A stretch of 64,000 nucleotides of DNA from Streptococcus hyointestinalis (GTDB lineage: Bacteria; Bacillota; Bacilli; Lactobacillales; Streptococcaceae). Position numbers and translations under genes: made by a program. Positions 38,201 to 46,368 of this stretch are shown piece by piece. The stretch lies in the NCBI RefSeq assembly GCF_011039275.1, contig NZ_JAAKGB010000001.1, positions 248,001-312,000 of the forward strand, written 5' to 3'. The notes below the pieces were generated by a model. The model was not told the origin of the DNA, ran no database searches, and worked only from the letters and a program-made list of their open reading frames with translations. How positions within the stretch are numbered: position 1 is the first letter of the stretch; every line of letters starts with the position of its first letter.

Positions 38201-39106
38201 GAAAAATCTGGCGACGTGGTTACTTTGAGTGCAGCTAACAACTGGACTTACACCTGGACTGGTCTTGCTCAAAAGGCGAAGAAGAAAGACATCGTCTACA
38301 CTGTTAAGGAAGTCACAAAGGTAGATAACTACACTACAACAGTCGGCAATGTGGAAAACGGCAATGTGACGATTACCAACACACATACCCCAGAAACCAC
38401 AAAAGTTTCTGGCAAGAAGACATGGAAAGATAGCGACGACCAAGACGGCAAACGACCAAGCGCTATCACCGTTAACCTTCTAGCAAATGGCAAGAAAGTT
38501 GACTCACAACAAGTGAGTGCAGACAATAACTGGGCATACTCATTTACCAATCTACCAAAATATGCAGATGGAAAAGAAATTGTCTACACAGTCACAGAAG
38601 ATACCGTTTCTGGTTATGCGACAACAATTGATGGTTATAACATCACCAACAGCTATACCCCAGGAAAGACCAGCTTCACTGTAACCAAGGCTTGGGACGA
38701 CAACAACGACCAAGATGGTCTTCGTCCAAAGACTATTGACGTGCAATTGTACGCAAATGGTGAAAAATCTGGTGACGTGGTTACCCTGAGCGCAGCCAAC
38801 AACTGGACCTATACTTGGACCGGTCTTGCTCAAAAGGCGAAGAAGAAAGACATCGTCTATACTGTCAAAGAAGTCACAAAGGTGGATGGATACACCACTA
38901 CAGTCGGCAATGTGGAAAACGGCAACGTGACGATTACCAACACACACACTCCGAAGAAACCAACAACACCACCAAAATCATCAAATAAAAAGTCAGGATT
39001 CCTTCCATCATCAGGAAGTCGTAGCGGCATTGTCCTATCTATTTTAGGAGCTATCATTGTCGTAGGCGCTCTTGCTGGTTTGGCTTATTACAAGGTGAAT
39101 AAGTAG
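35228..39106 (+). CDS. Cna-type LPSSG-anchored surface adhesin with CnaB repeats
   Basis: A 1292-residue wall-anchored protein. Signal peptide 1-27 (cleavage after ALA) is followed by an Ig-like collagen-binding-type N-terminal region (about 28-310), a SpaA-like domain (about 320-405), one CnaB domain (about 408-494) and eight more CnaB domains arranged as four A+B modules of 187 residues. The C-terminus has a proline-rich spacer, LPSSG (about 1259-1263), a hydrophobic helix and tail KVNK. CnaB folds usually carry self-formed isopeptide bonds that stiffen a stalk. LPSSG departs from canonical LPxTG by Ser for Thr. The ATG at 35228 follows AAGGAGGA; a longer frame from 35183 lacks a signal peptide at its start. 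It is divergent from the TetR gene. Confidence 0.9.
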   Translation: MTKLSKVIVTLLLLLGSIFSVKTALADTVDITVSNPRLTQNSLRGADSTEFAFDFGVPNSAKSGDKTVISLPEELNFQRNQEFNVYAPDGQTVVASAVIDTATKTLTMIYTDYVDTHDEVTGSLSMIVRADTTKVTTNRKIPASITVNGNTFTIDSGGIDYNIGGDEDNVDFWKYGYVDYDTNEITYLINFNTRGASVSDVVIKDQINSAGLTYVEGSFRISEGTWRKNAQNYWALDNATDVTNNYNIVRSADNNAFSINFGNISKGYSIKYKVKASYDLVNGEQLKNAATYNSNSIQINESKNTVYYQSANGQANGYNYDLTIKKVNEANEPLAGAEFTVTRKSNGQVVGTLTTGADGTATLSGLLKDEYVITETKAPDGYTIADPVTAVADNSTVTITDKRSTIDIAGTKTWDDNNDQDGLRPKSVKINLLANGEVVDSRTVTADDNWSYSFTGLKQYDDNGNQIVYTVAEDPVTGYTSTVDGYNITNTHTPETTEVSGKKTWSDNEDQDGKRPSVITVNLLANGKKVDSQQVSADNNWAYSFTNLPKYADGKEIVYTVTEDAVDGYTTTINGYNITNSYTPGKTSFTVTKAWDDNNDQDGKRPKTIDVQLYANGEKSGDVVTLSAANNWTYTWTGLAQKAKKKDIVYTVKEVTKVDNYTTTVGNVENGNVTITNTHTPETTEVSGQKTWSDNEDQDGKRPNSVTVNLLANGKQVDSQQVSADNNWAYSFTNLPKYADGKEIVYTVTEDAVDGYTTAINGYNITNSYTPGKTSFTVTKAWDDNNDQDGKRPKTIDVQLYANGEKSGDVVTLSAANNWTYTWTGLAQKAKKKDIVYTVKEVTKVDGYTTTVGNVENGNVTITNTHSPETTEVSGKKTWKDSDDQDGKRPSAITVNLLANGKKVDSQQVSADNNWAYSFTNLPKYADGKEIVYTVTEDAVDGYTTVINGYNITNSYTPGKTSFTVTKAWDDNNDQDGKRPKTIDVQLYANGEKSGDVVTLSAANNWTYTWTGLAQKAKKKDIVYTVKEVTKVDNYTTTVGNVENGNVTITNTHTPETTKVSGKKTWKDSDDQDGKRPSAITVNLLANGKKVDSQQVSADNNWAYSFTNLPKYADGKEIVYTVTEDTVSGYATTIDGYNITNSYTPGKTSFTVTKAWDDNNDQDGLRPKTIDVQLYANGEKSGDVVTLSAANNWTYTWTGLAQKAKKKDIVYTVKEVTKVDGYTTTVGNVENGNVTITNTHTPKKPTTPPKSSNKKSGFLPSSGSRSGIVLSILGAIIVVGALAGLAYYKVNK
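36710..38953 (+). repeat. Four tandem 561-bp coding modules (CnaB A+B pairs)
   Basis: The junction sequence around GAAACCACAGAAGTTTC recurs at 36710, 37271, 37832 and 38393, an exact 561-bp period (187 codons). The copies are nearly identical at DNA level, differing in scattered codons, so copy number can change by recombination without breaking the frame. Confidence 0.9.
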
Positions 39107-39132
39107 TCTTGTGAGGAAGTTGGTTAACACTT

Positions 39133-39160
39133 AGAGAGGACAAGTAGTCCTCTCTTTTTT
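39133..39160 (+). terminator. Terminator after the Cna-type adhesin
   Basis: AGAGAGGAC (39133-39141), loop AAGTA, GTCCTCTCT (39147-39155), then a T tract. Confidence 0.85.
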
Positions 39161-39219
39161 GTGTTGATGAATCTATCATGTAGCTAAACGAAGCTAACAC
39201 TATCTCTAAGCGTCTATTT

Positions 39220-39247
39220 TTGAGAAAGATAGCTCATTTGCTATACT
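39220..39247 (+). promoter_or_regulatory. Promoter of a short transcription unit
   Basis: TTGAGA (39220-39225), a 16-base spacer, TATACT (39242-39247). It lies in the 311-base gap between the adhesin and degV and drives the 20-codon ORF below. Confidence 0.55.
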
Positions 39248-39283
39248 AATGTAGTATACGTTTTCATGAATAGGAGCTAATCC

Positions 39284-39346
39284 ATGCCAAAACCTGTTAG
39301 ATACTTTTTGTACATCTGCTCTACTGTGACTCTCTCTAGGCCATGA
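39284..39346 (+). CDS. 20-residue ORF of unknown function (or an sRNA)
   Basis: The predicted peptide is [20 protein letters not shown]. The ATG has AGGAG eight to nine bases upstream, a promoter lies 37 bases before it, and a terminator hairpin overlaps its last codons. The result is a complete transcript of about 120 bases. I do not recognise the peptide. It could be a real micropeptide, a small regulatory RNA in which the ORF is incidental, or the remnant of a longer gene. The rest of the 39107-39417 gap holds the adhesin terminator and the degV promoter. Confidence 0.35.
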   Translation: MPKPVRYFLYICSTVTLSRP

Positions 39347-39372
39347 GGTTTAGAGAGCTAGTTTTTCTTCTC
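39331..39372 (+). terminator. Terminator of the short transcription unit
   Basis: CTCTCTA-GG-CC, loop ATGA, GG-TT-TAGAGAG (39331-39357) with an internal mismatch, followed by GCTAGTTTTTC. Confidence 0.6.
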
Positions 39373-39381
39373 TTTTTTTGC

Positions 39382-39387
39382 TATAAT
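39382..39387 (+). promoter_or_regulatory. -10 element of the degV promoter
   Basis: TATAAT at 39382-39387, 30 bases before the ATG at 39418. The -35 is embedded in a T-rich run and not distinct. Confidence 0.45.
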
Positions 39388-39417
39388 GAAGAGATTAAGA
39401 TGACAAGGGAGAGACTT

Positions 39418-40278
39418 ATGAGCTTTAAGGTTATCACGGATTCTACTGCAGACCTCAATGAAGAATGGGCAAAAAAGCATGCCGTTACCATTATGGGCTT
39501 GACCATTGAGCTGGATGGGAAAAGCTATGACACGACTGGGGACAATCGTATCAAGGTAGAAACCCTTCTTGAGCAAATGAAAAATGGCGCACAGCCAAAG
39601 ACCAGTCAGGTCAATGTCGGTCAGTTTGAGGAGATCTTTAGACAAGCAGCCAAGGATGAGCAAGAGGTGCTGTATATTGCTTTTTCGTCTGTGCTGTCTG
39701 GGACTTATCAGAGTGCTGTCATGGCACGAGATTTGGTGTTGGCGGATTATCCTAAGGCTACCATTGAGATTATCGATACGCTGGCTGCTGCAGGTGGTGA
39801 GGGCTATCTTTCCATGCTAGCTGTAGAGGCTAGAAATCAAGGCAAGTCTCTTCTTGAGACCAAAGCCATGATAGAGGATATCCTACCTCGTCTTAGGACC
39901 TATTTCTTGGTGGATGATTTGCACCATTTGGTACGTGGAGGGCGTTTATCAAAAACAACGGCGGTTGTGGGTAGCCTAGCGAATATCAAGCCTCTTCTTT
40001 GGATTGATACTAAAGGGCGCCTAGTGCCATTAGCCAAAGTGCGTGGGCGCAAAAAAGGCATGAAAAAGATGGTTGAGTGCGCTACAGAAGATCTTGGACA
40101 TAGCACAGCTGTTGTCGCTTATGCCAATGACCGTGAGGCAGCTGAGAATCTAAAAGCCAGCCTTCTTGAAAATGAAACCATCACAGAAGTCATTATCCTG
40201 CCACTAGGTCCTGTCATCTCGGCTCATGTCGGTCCAAATACTCTGGCAATTTTTACTATTGGCAAAAATGCGAGATAA
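39418..40278 (+). CDS. DegV-family fatty-acid-binding protein (FakB-like)
   Basis: A 286-residue DegV protein. These carry a bound fatty acid and present it to the kinase FakA for phospholipid synthesis. [13 protein letters not shown] (about 5-17), [11 protein letters not shown] (about 58-68; the TSQ motif contacts the carboxylate), [10 protein letters not shown] and the terminal [13 protein letters not shown] are family landmarks. The open frame begins upstream at 39343, but the promoter at 39382 and the AGGGAGAG site favour the ATG at 39418; an ATG at 39400 is the alternative. It is monocistronic. Confidence 0.88.
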   Translation: MSFKVITDSTADLNEEWAKKHAVTIMGLTIELDGKSYDTTGDNRIKVETLLEQMKNGAQPKTSQVNVGQFEEIFRQAAKDEQEVLYIAFSSVLSGTYQSAVMARDLVLADYPKATIEIIDTLAAAGGEGYLSMLAVEARNQGKSLLETKAMIEDILPRLRTYFLVDDLHHLVRGGRLSKTTAVVGSLANIKPLLWIDTKGRLVPLAKVRGRKKGMKKMVECATEDLGHSTAVVAYANDREAAENLKASLLENETITEVIILPLGPVISAHVGPNTLAIFTIGKNAR

Positions 40279-40595
40279 AAATACTGAAAAAGCTTGCTAA
40301 ATTGCGCAAAAAGGATTAGAATAATAGTGTTTGACTAAAAAGTCCTCCTGACATCCTAGGTGATGTTGTGTTGAGTGTGCTTTTTTCCGTATCAAAGAAC
40401 CTCTAAGCTGTTTAGAGGGGGTGCTTTTGTCTCACGGCACCCTATCAAAACCATCTCTTGGAGATAAGCCAAAACATGCGATTTTGGTATGATGAAGAAA
40501 AAGTCGGTTAGAAATGACAGAAAAAAGAGTTCGGTATTCTTTTTTCGAGAAAGCATTTTTAACCGATTTTACTTTGGTAAAATGGGAAGTGCATC
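40279..40595 (+). other. Structured non-coding region upstream of codY
   Basis: No convincing ORF was seen. A distal promoter (TTGCTA, 17 bases, TAGAAT; 40294-40322) is followed by hairpins: GACT/AGTC (40333-40344) leading into CCTCCT; ACATC/GATGT; CCTCTAA/TTTAGAGG; and CCAAAA/TTTTGG. An imperfect long hairpin at 40499-40570 pairs TCGGTTAGAAATG with CATTTTTAACCGA around an inner stem GAAAAAAGA/TCTTTTTTC. It may be a long codY leader, an independent small RNA, or a repeat element. Confidence 0.45.
40294..40322 (+). promoter_or_regulatory. Distal promoter upstream of codY
   Basis: TTGCTA (40294-40299), a 17-base spacer, TAGAAT (40317-40322), about 350 bases before codY. Confidence 0.45.
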
Positions 40596-40610
40596 AATTT
40601 TCTGACAATT
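40596..40610 (+). promoter_or_regulatory. CodY box
   Basis: AATTTTCTGACAATT matches the CodY consensus AATTTTCWGAAAATT at 14 of 15 positions. It ends two bases before the -35 of the proximal codY promoter, the right place for autorepression. Confidence 0.85.
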
Positions 40611-40612
40611 GA

Positions 40613-40641
40613 TTGCAATTTACGATTGGCTTTGATATAAT
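40613..40641 (+). promoter_or_regulatory. Proximal promoter of codY
   Basis: TTGCAA (40613-40618), a 17-base spacer, TATAAT (40636-40641); the ATG lies 34 bases downstream. Confidence 0.75.
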
Positions 40642-40675
40642 TGAGACGAATACAATCAAAAGGAATGAATAGATA

Positions 40676-41461
40676 ATGGCGGATTTACTACAAAAAACAC
40701 GAAAGATTACCTCTATTTTGCAACGCTCAGTAGAGAGTTTAGACGAGACTCTACCTTACAATACCATCGCAGCGCAGCTAGCTGACATCATTGACTGCAA
40801 TGCCTGCATTATCAATGGCGGTGGGACACTTTTAGGCTATGCCATGAAGTACAAGACCAACAACGACCGTGTTGAGGATTTCTTTGAGGCAAAGCAATTT
40901 CCAGACTATTATGTCAAGGCAGCTAGCCGTGTCTACGATACAGAGGCAAACTTGCCGATTGATAGCGACTTGTCTGTCTTTCCAGTGGAGTCAAAAGACA
41001 TCTACCCAGACGGTTTGACAACAATTGCGCCGATTTACGGTGGCGGTATGCGTCTTGGTTCTCTCATCATCTGGCGCAATGACAAAGCCTTTAGCGATGA
41101 CGCTTTGATTTTGGTTGAGATTGCAAGTACCGTTGTTGGGATTCAATTGTTGAACTTGCAAACGGAAAATCTAGAAGAAACCATTCGTCAGCAGACAGCA
41201 GTCAACATGGCGATTAACACCCTTTCTTACTCTGAAATGAAGGCTGTTGCGGCTATTTTGGGTGAGCTTGATGGGCGTGAAGGACGCTTGACAGCTTCTG
41301 TTATCGCAGACCGTATCGGTATCACCCGCTCTGTCATTGTCAATGCCCTGCGTAAGCTTGAGAGTGCTGGTATCATCGAGTCACGCTCTCTAGGGATGAA
41401 AGGGACTTACCTCAAAGTGATTAACGAAGGGATTTACGACAAGATTAAGGATTATCAATAA
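40676..41461 (+). CDS. codY: Global nutrient regulator CodY
   Basis: A 261-residue regulator that senses branched-chain amino acids (and GTP in some species) and represses amino-acid uptake and synthesis genes. The N-terminal GAF domain (about 1-155) binds isoleucine. The C-terminal winged helix contains [19 protein letters not shown] (about 206-224) and the near-invariant [15 protein letters not shown] CodY box abuts its promoter, so the gene is probably autoregulated. Its stop overlaps the ATG of pncA by one base. Confidence 0.97.
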   Translation: MADLLQKTRKITSILQRSVESLDETLPYNTIAAQLADIIDCNACIINGGGTLLGYAMKYKTNNDRVEDFFEAKQFPDYYVKAASRVYDTEANLPIDSDLSVFPVESKDIYPDGLTTIAPIYGGGMRLGSLIIWRNDKAFSDDALILVEIASTVVGIQLLNLQTENLEETIRQQTAVNMAINTLSYSEMKAVAAILGELDGREGRLTASVIADRIGITRSVIVNALRKLESAGIIESRSLGMKGTYLKVINEGIYDKIKDYQ

Positions 41462-42009
41462 TGACCAAAGCACTGATTTCGATTGACTACACCTATGATT
41501 TTGTAGCCGATGATGGCAAGCTGACAGCAGGAAAGCCTGCACAGACGATTGAGTCTGCCCTAGTGGATGCGACGAAAAAAGCCTACGAGGCTGGGGATTA
41601 CATCTTTTTTGCCATTGACGCCCATGATGAAAATGATCCTTTTCATCCAGAAAGCAAGCTCTTTCCCCCTCACAATATCAAGGGAACCAGCGGACGTCAT
41701 CTCTATGGTGAGCTAGCTTCTCTTTATGACGCTATCAAGGAGGACAGCCGTGTCTTTTGGATGGACAAGCGCCACTACTCCGCTTTTTCAGGAACTGACC
41801 TTGACATCAGACTACGTGAGAGAAAAGTGGATACTGTCGTCTTGACGGGTGTGCTGTCTGACATTTGTGTCCTGCACACAGCTATTGACGCTTATAATCT
41901 AGGCTATCAGATCGAAATTGTTGAGAGTGCTATCGCTGCTCTGACAGATGAGGCGCACCAGTTTGCCCTCAATCATTTTCAACATGTCCTTGGAGCAAAA
42001 ATCATATAA
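41461..42009 (+). CDS. pncA: Isochorismatase-family hydrolase, probable nicotinamidase
   Basis: A 182-residue cysteine hydrolase. LISIDYTYDFV (about 5-15) carries the catalytic Asp, a Lys follows in WMDKRHYSAFSGTDL, and the nucleophilic Cys is in TGVLSDICVLHTAIDAY (about 127-143). The metal-binding D-x-H is IDAHDEND. In streptococci, the gene co-transcribed with codY is annotated as nicotinamidase, which makes nicotinic acid for NAD recycling. Another amide is possible. The start overlaps the codY stop by one base and a terminator follows. Confidence 0.88.
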   Translation: MTKALISIDYTYDFVADDGKLTAGKPAQTIESALVDATKKAYEAGDYIFFAIDAHDENDPFHPESKLFPPHNIKGTSGRHLYGELASLYDAIKEDSRVFWMDKRHYSAFSGTDLDIRLRERKVDTVVLTGVLSDICVLHTAIDAYNLGYQIEIVESAIAALTDEAHQFALNHFQHVLGAKII

Positions 42010-42034
42010 AAGCTAGGAAGTTCCTAGCTTTTTT
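42007..42034 (+). terminator. Terminator after codY-pncA
   Basis: AAAAGCTAGG (42008-42017), loop AAGTT, CCTAGCTTTT (42023-42032), then TT. Confidence 0.85.
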
Positions 42035-42114
42035 GCTTAGCGTGGTTAGGAGAGATTTCCACAATAAGCTAAAATGTGATAAAATAGGAGAGACTAACAT
42101 AGAGGAGAACGAAC

Positions 42115-42417
42115 ATGAAAATCTCAGAAGCAGAAGTGCGTCATGTTGCCAATCTGTCGAAGTTGTCTTTTTCTGAGGAAGAGACAACAGAGTTTGCAAC
42201 GACTCTTTCAAAGATTGTGGACATGGTTGAGCTTTTAAATGAAGTAGACACCACAGGTGTGCCAGTGACCACGACCATGGCAGACCAAAAAACAGTTGTG
42301 CGTGCGGACATTGCCCAAAAAGGAGAGGACCGTGACCAGCTCTTTAAAAATGTCCCTGAGCAAGAAAACTACTATATTAAAGTACCAGCGATTTTAGAGG
42401 ATGGAGGTGACGCTTGA
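42115..42417 (+). CDS. gatC: Asp/Glu-tRNA(Asn/Gln) amidotransferase subunit C
   Basis: A 100-residue GatC, the small subunit that clasps GatA and Gat[20 protein letters not shown] at the start and the terminal [14 protein letters not shown] are characteristic. It is the first gene of gatCAB; its TGA overlaps the gatA ATG by one base. The enzyme amidates misacylated Glu-tRNA(Gln), and Asp-tRNA(Asn) where needed, replacing a glutaminyl-tRNA synthetase. Confidence 0.95.
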   Translation: MKISEAEVRHVANLSKLSFSEEETTEFATTLSKIVDMVELLNEVDTTGVPVTTTMADQKTVVRADIAQKGEDRDQLFKNVPEQENYYIKVPAILEDGGDA

Positions 42418-43883
42418 TGAGTTTGACACACAAGTCAATTGATGAATTACATGAGCTTTTGGTCAATAAAGACATCTCAGCGGTGGAGTTGACCAAGGAC
42501 ACGCTTGAGAGTATCAAAGCGCGTGAGGACAAGGTGGATTCTTTTATCACGGTGGCTGAGGACGCTGCGCTTGCGCAAGCACAGGCAATTGATGAGCGTG
42601 GGATTGATGCGGAAAATCCTTTGAGCGGTATCCCTCTTGCTATTAAAGATAATATCTCAACAAAAGGTATCCTCACCACAGCAGCCTCTAAAATGCTCTA
42701 CAACTATGAGCCGATTTTTGATGCGACAGCGGTGGAGAAGGCTTATAGCAAGGATATGATTGTCATCGGAAAGACCAACATGGACGAGTTTGCCATGGGG
42801 GGCTCTACTGAAACATCCTACTTCAAAAAGACCAAGAACGCTTGGGACCACAGCAAGGTGCCTGGTGGCTCATCTGGTGGTTCTGCGACAGCAGTTGCCT
42901 CTGGTCAGGTGCGTCTCTCTCTTGGTTCTGATACTGGTGGGTCTATTCGCCAGCCAGCTGCCTTTAACGGTGTTGTCGGCTTGAAGCCTACCTATGGTCG
43001 TGTTTCTCGCTTTGGGCTTATCGCTTTTGGCTCATCGCTCGACCAAATCGGACCTTTTGCTCAAACGGTTAAGGAAAATGCGCAATTGCTCACAGCTATC
43101 TCTGGGCATGACGTTAAAGACTCAACCTCAGCGAACTGTGACTTTGAGGACTTTACCGCTAAGATTGGTCAAGACATCAAGGGCATGAAGATTGCCTTGC
43201 CAAAAGAATATCTAGGCGAAGGTATCGCACCAGAAGTCAAAGAAACTATCCTCAAAGCAGCTAAGCACTTTGAAAAATTGGGTGCTGTCGTTGAGGAAGT
43301 GTCTCTGCCTCACTCTAAATACGGTGTCGCTGTTTACTACATTATCGCTTCATCTGAAGCGTCATCCAACTTGCAGCGTTTTGACGGTATCCGCTACGGC
43401 TATCGTACAGAAAACTACCAAAACCTTGAGGACATCTATGTCAATACCCGCTCAGAAGGTTTTGGCGATGAGGTGAAGCGCCGTATCATGCTTGGGACAT
43501 TCAGTTTGTCATCTGGTTATTACGACGCTTACTTCAAAAAAGCAGGGCAAGTGCGTACGCTTATCATCCAAGATTTTGAGAAAGTCTTTGCGGACTACGA
43601 TTTGATTTTGGGACCAACAGCGCCTAGCGTGGCTTACGATCTTGACTCGCTCAATCATGACCCAGTTGCTATGTACCTAGCAGACATCTTGACTATTCCG
43701 GTCAATCTAGCTGGGTTACCAGGGATTTCAATCCCAGCAGGCTTTGTAGAAGGCTTGCCAGTAGGGCTACAATTGATTGGACCAAAATACTCAGAAAGCA
43801 CCATCTACCAAGCAGCTAGTGCTTTTGAGGCGACAACGGACTACCACAAGCAACAACCGATTCTTTTTGGAGGTGAGAACTAA
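42417..43883 (+). CDS. gatA: Asp/Glu-tRNA(Asn/Gln) amidotransferase subunit A
   Basis: A 488-residue amidase-signature protein that releases ammonia from glutamine. The Ser-cisSer-Lys triad is present: Lys in LAIKDNIS (about 77), cis-Ser in [14 protein letters not shown] and nucleophilic Ser in [11 protein letters not shown] (about 176). The ATG at 42417 follows GGAGGTGA and overlaps the gatC stop; a TTG one codon earlier is also open. The stop of gatA overlaps the gatB start by one base. Confidence 0.97.
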   Translation: MSLTHKSIDELHELLVNKDISAVELTKDTLESIKAREDKVDSFITVAEDAALAQAQAIDERGIDAENPLSGIPLAIKDNISTKGILTTAASKMLYNYEPIFDATAVEKAYSKDMIVIGKTNMDEFAMGGSTETSYFKKTKNAWDHSKVPGGSSGGSATAVASGQVRLSLGSDTGGSIRQPAAFNGVVGLKPTYGRVSRFGLIAFGSSLDQIGPFAQTVKENAQLLTAISGHDVKDSTSANCDFEDFTAKIGQDIKGMKIALPKEYLGEGIAPEVKETILKAAKHFEKLGAVVEEVSLPHSKYGVAVYYIIASSEASSNLQRFDGIRYGYRTENYQNLEDIYVNTRSEGFGDEVKRRIMLGTFSLSSGYYDAYFKKAGQVRTLIIQDFEKVFADYDLILGPTAPSVAYDLDSLNHDPVAMYLADILTIPVNLAGLPGISIPAGFVEGLPVGLQLIGPKYSESTIYQAASAFEATTDYHKQQPILFGGEN

Positions 43884-45325
43884 TGAACTTTGAAACCATT
43901 ATCGGACTAGAAGTCCATGTTGAGTTAAATACCGCATCAAAGATTTTCTCACCATCTTCAGCCCACTTTGGTGAAGATCCAAATGCCAATACCAATGTCA
44001 TTGACTGGTCCTTCCCTGGTGTGCTACCTGTGATGAACAAGGGTGTCATCGACTACGGTATCAAAGCAGCGCTTGCGCTCAATATGGACATTCACCAGCA
44101 CATGCACTTTGACCGCAAGAACTATTTCTACCCAGACAATCCAAAGGCTTATCAAATTTCGCAGTTTGACGAGCCAATCGGCTACAATGGCTGGATTGAG
44201 ATTGAGCTTGAGGACGGCACGACCAAGAAAATTCGTATCGAGCGTGCCCACCTCGAGGAGGACGCTGGGAAAAACACCCATGGTACAGACGGTTATTCTT
44301 ATGTTGACCTCAACCGCCAAGGCGTGCCTTTGATTGAGATTGTATCTGAGGCGGACATGCGTAGCCCAGAGGAGGCTTATGCTTATCTGACAGCTCTCAA
44401 GGAAATCATCCAGTACACAGGTATCTCAGACGTCAAGATGGAAGAGGGCTCTATGCGTGTGGACGCTAACATCTCGCTACGTCCTTACGGTCAAGAGGAA
44501 TTTGGTGTCAAGACCGAGCTTAAAAACCTCAACTCCTTTAACAATGTCCGTAAAGGGCTGGCTTACGAGGTTGAGCGTCAAGCTAAAATCTTGCGCAGCG
44601 GTGGGCAAATCCGTCAAGAAACACGCCGCTATGACGAGGCAAATAAAGCTACTATCCTCATGCGTGTCAAGGAAGGCGCAGCTGATTACCGCTACTTCCC
44701 AGAGCCTGATCTTCCGCTTTTTGAGATTTCTAACGAGTGGATTGACGAGGTTCAAAAGACCTTGCCAGAGTTTCCAAAAGAGCGTCGTGCCAAGTATGTG
44801 TCTAGCTATGGTCTAAGCGCCTACGATGCGGCGCAATTGACAGCGACTAAGGCGACCTCTGACTTCTTTGAACAAGCAGTGGCACTTGGCGGTGACGCTA
44901 AGCAAATCTCCAACTGGCTGCAAGGTGAGGTGGCACAGTACCTCAACGCACAGGCTAAGACCTTGCCAGAAATCGCCCTCACACCAGACAATCTGGTTGA
45001 GATGATTGGCTTGATTGAGGACGGCACGATTTCGTCTAAGATTGCCAAGAAAGTCTTTGTGCATTTGGCGAAAAACGGTGGCTCTGCACGTGAATATGTC
45101 GAGTCATCAGGTTTGGTACAGATTTCTGACCCAGCCGTCTTGATTCCAATCATTCACCAAGTCTTTGAGGACAATCCAGCAGCCGTCGCTGACTTCAAGT
45201 CTGGCAAACGTAATGCCGACAAAGCTTTTACAGGCTTCCTCATGAAAGCAACTAAAGGACAAGCCAACCCACAAGTTGCCCTAAAACTTTTAGCTCAAGA
45301 ATTGGCTAAGTTGAAAGAAGATTAA
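43883..45325 (+). CDS. gatB: Asp/Glu-tRNA(Asn/Gln) amidotransferase subunit B
   Basis: A 480-residue subunit that binds the mischarged tRNA and carries out ATP-dependent activation and transamidation. The start ([16 protein letters not shown]), the kinase-like body with [19 protein letters not shown] and the signature EDAGKNTHG are conserved. The C-terminal YqeY-like helical tail ends in [12 protein letters not shown]. It is last in the gatCAB operon and followed by a terminator. Confidence 0.97.
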   Translation: MNFETIIGLEVHVELNTASKIFSPSSAHFGEDPNANTNVIDWSFPGVLPVMNKGVIDYGIKAALALNMDIHQHMHFDRKNYFYPDNPKAYQISQFDEPIGYNGWIEIELEDGTTKKIRIERAHLEEDAGKNTHGTDGYSYVDLNRQGVPLIEIVSEADMRSPEEAYAYLTALKEIIQYTGISDVKMEEGSMRVDANISLRPYGQEEFGVKTELKNLNSFNNVRKGLAYEVERQAKILRSGGQIRQETRRYDEANKATILMRVKEGAADYRYFPEPDLPLFEISNEWIDEVQKTLPEFPKERRAKYVSSYGLSAYDAAQLTATKATSDFFEQAVALGGDAKQISNWLQGEVAQYLNAQAKTLPEIALTPDNLVEMIGLIEDGTISSKIAKKVFVHLAKNGGSAREYVESSGLVQISDPAVLIPIIHQVFEDNPAAVADFKSGKRNADKAFTGFLMKATKGQANPQVALKLLAQELAKLKED

Positions 45326-45330
45326 AACAT

Positions 45331-45363
45331 AAAAAACAGCAAGAAGTTCTCTTGCTGTTTTTT
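45331..45363 (+). terminator. Terminator of the gatCAB operon
   Basis: AAAAAACAGCAAGA (45331-45344), loop AGTTC, then TCTTGCTGTTTTTT. Confidence 0.85.
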
Positions 45364-45376
45364 AATTTTGTGCGAC

Positions 45377-45393
45377 TTTACATAGATTTTACA
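45377..45393 (+). promoter_or_regulatory. Pho-box-like direct repeat upstream of pstS
   Basis: TTTACA-TAGAT-TTTACA: two six-base repeats five bases apart, the layout of PhoP-type boxes in Firmicutes. Candidate -10 elements follow at 45413-45418 (GATAAT) and 45426-45431 (TAAAAT). The response regulator at the end of this operon is the likely binder. Confidence 0.7.
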
Positions 45394-45490
45394 TAAGCTA
45401 GTACTTGCATTTGATAATAGCGGGATAAAATAAGCTTGTAACAAACATCAATCACTGCTCTTTAGAGAGTACAAGAAGAAAGGATTTCTT

Positions 45491-46360
45491 ATGTCAAAGA
45501 AGACAATGTTTTCAGTTGCTGTTTTAGCGAGCTGCTTTTTCTTGCCAGCCTTGGCTGCTTGTGGTAAAAGTGCGTCGAGCGCACAAACCATTAGTGTCGT
45601 CTCTCGTGAGGAGGGCTCAGGGACACGTGGCGCTTTTGTGGAGCTGTTTGGCATTGAAGAAGAAAAAGATGGTGAAAAAGTGGATTTGACAACGTCTAGC
45701 GCCATTGTCACAAACTCCACAGCTGTCATGTTGACGACAGTTGCTGGAGATGAGCAGGCGGTTGGCTATACTTCGCTTGGAGCTCTTGACGATTCGGTCA
45801 AAGCGGTGTCTATCGATGGTGTCAAGCCAAGTGTGGCAAATGTCGAAAACGACAGCTACAAGATTTCACGTCCCTTTAACATCGTAACAAAAGCTAAAGT
45901 GAGCGACGCTGCACAAGATTTCATTAACTTTATCATGAGTAGTGATGGTCAAAAAGTGGTGGAAAAAGATGGCTACATCCCAGTTGAGGCAAGCAGCACT
46001 TACACATCAACTGTAGATTCTGGCAAGGTTGTTGTCTCTGGCTCAAGCTCGGTAGCTCCTGTCATGGAGAAATTAAAAGAAGCTTACGCTAAGGTGAACG
46101 CTAATATCAAAGTCGAAGTGCAACAAAGCGATTCCTCAACAGGAGTGACCGCAACTATTGACGGCACAGCTGACATCGGTATGGCGTCTCGTGAGCTCAA
46201 AGACTCTGAAACCAGCCAGGGCGTGACAGCGACTGTCATTGCAAAAGACGGTATCGCCGTTATTGTCAATAAAGAAAATGACGCCAAGAGCCTGACCAGT
46301 AAGCAAGTCAAGTCTATCTTTACAGGCGACACCACCAAGTGGAGTGACGTCTCTAAATAG
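45491..46360 (+). CDS. pstS: Phosphate-binding lipoprotein PstS
   Basis: A 289-residue substrate-binding lipoprotein. The signal peptide ends in a lipobox, ALAAC (Cys at about 25). The mature protein has the PstS fold: SREEGSGTRGAF (about 39-50) and the mirror-image motif VSGSSSVAPVMEKLKEAY (about 180-197), both phosphate-contacting Ser/Thr/Arg loops. These two loops appear in swapped order relative to classical PstS, the arrangement found in many streptococcal proteins. It is first of the pst operon behind a Pho-box-like repeat and delivers phosphate to PstCA. Confidence 0.9.
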   Translation: MSKKTMFSVAVLASCFFLPALAACGKSASSAQTISVVSREEGSGTRGAFVELFGIEEEKDGEKVDLTTSSAIVTNSTAVMLTTVAGDEQAVGYTSLGALDDSVKAVSIDGVKPSVANVENDSYKISRPFNIVTKAKVSDAAQDFINFIMSSDGQKVVEKDGYIPVEASSTYTSTVDSGKVVVSGSSSVAPVMEKLKEAYAKVNANIKVEVQQSDSSTGVTATIDGTADIGMASRELKDSETSQGVTATVIAKDGIAVIVNKENDAKSLTSKQVKSIFTGDTTKWSDVSK

Positions 46361-46368
46361 GGAGTAAC

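Noticed and set aside
36682..38947. Several minus-strand ORFs of 60-154 codons, repeated four times with Cys- and Val-rich products
   Set aside because: They recur with the 561-bp period of the adhesin modules and lack start signals. They are shadows of the CnaB repeats.
39343..39417. Upstream extension of the DegV gene
   Set aside because: The -10 at 39382-39387 is inside it, and the DegV fold begins at [12 protein letters not shown] (39418).
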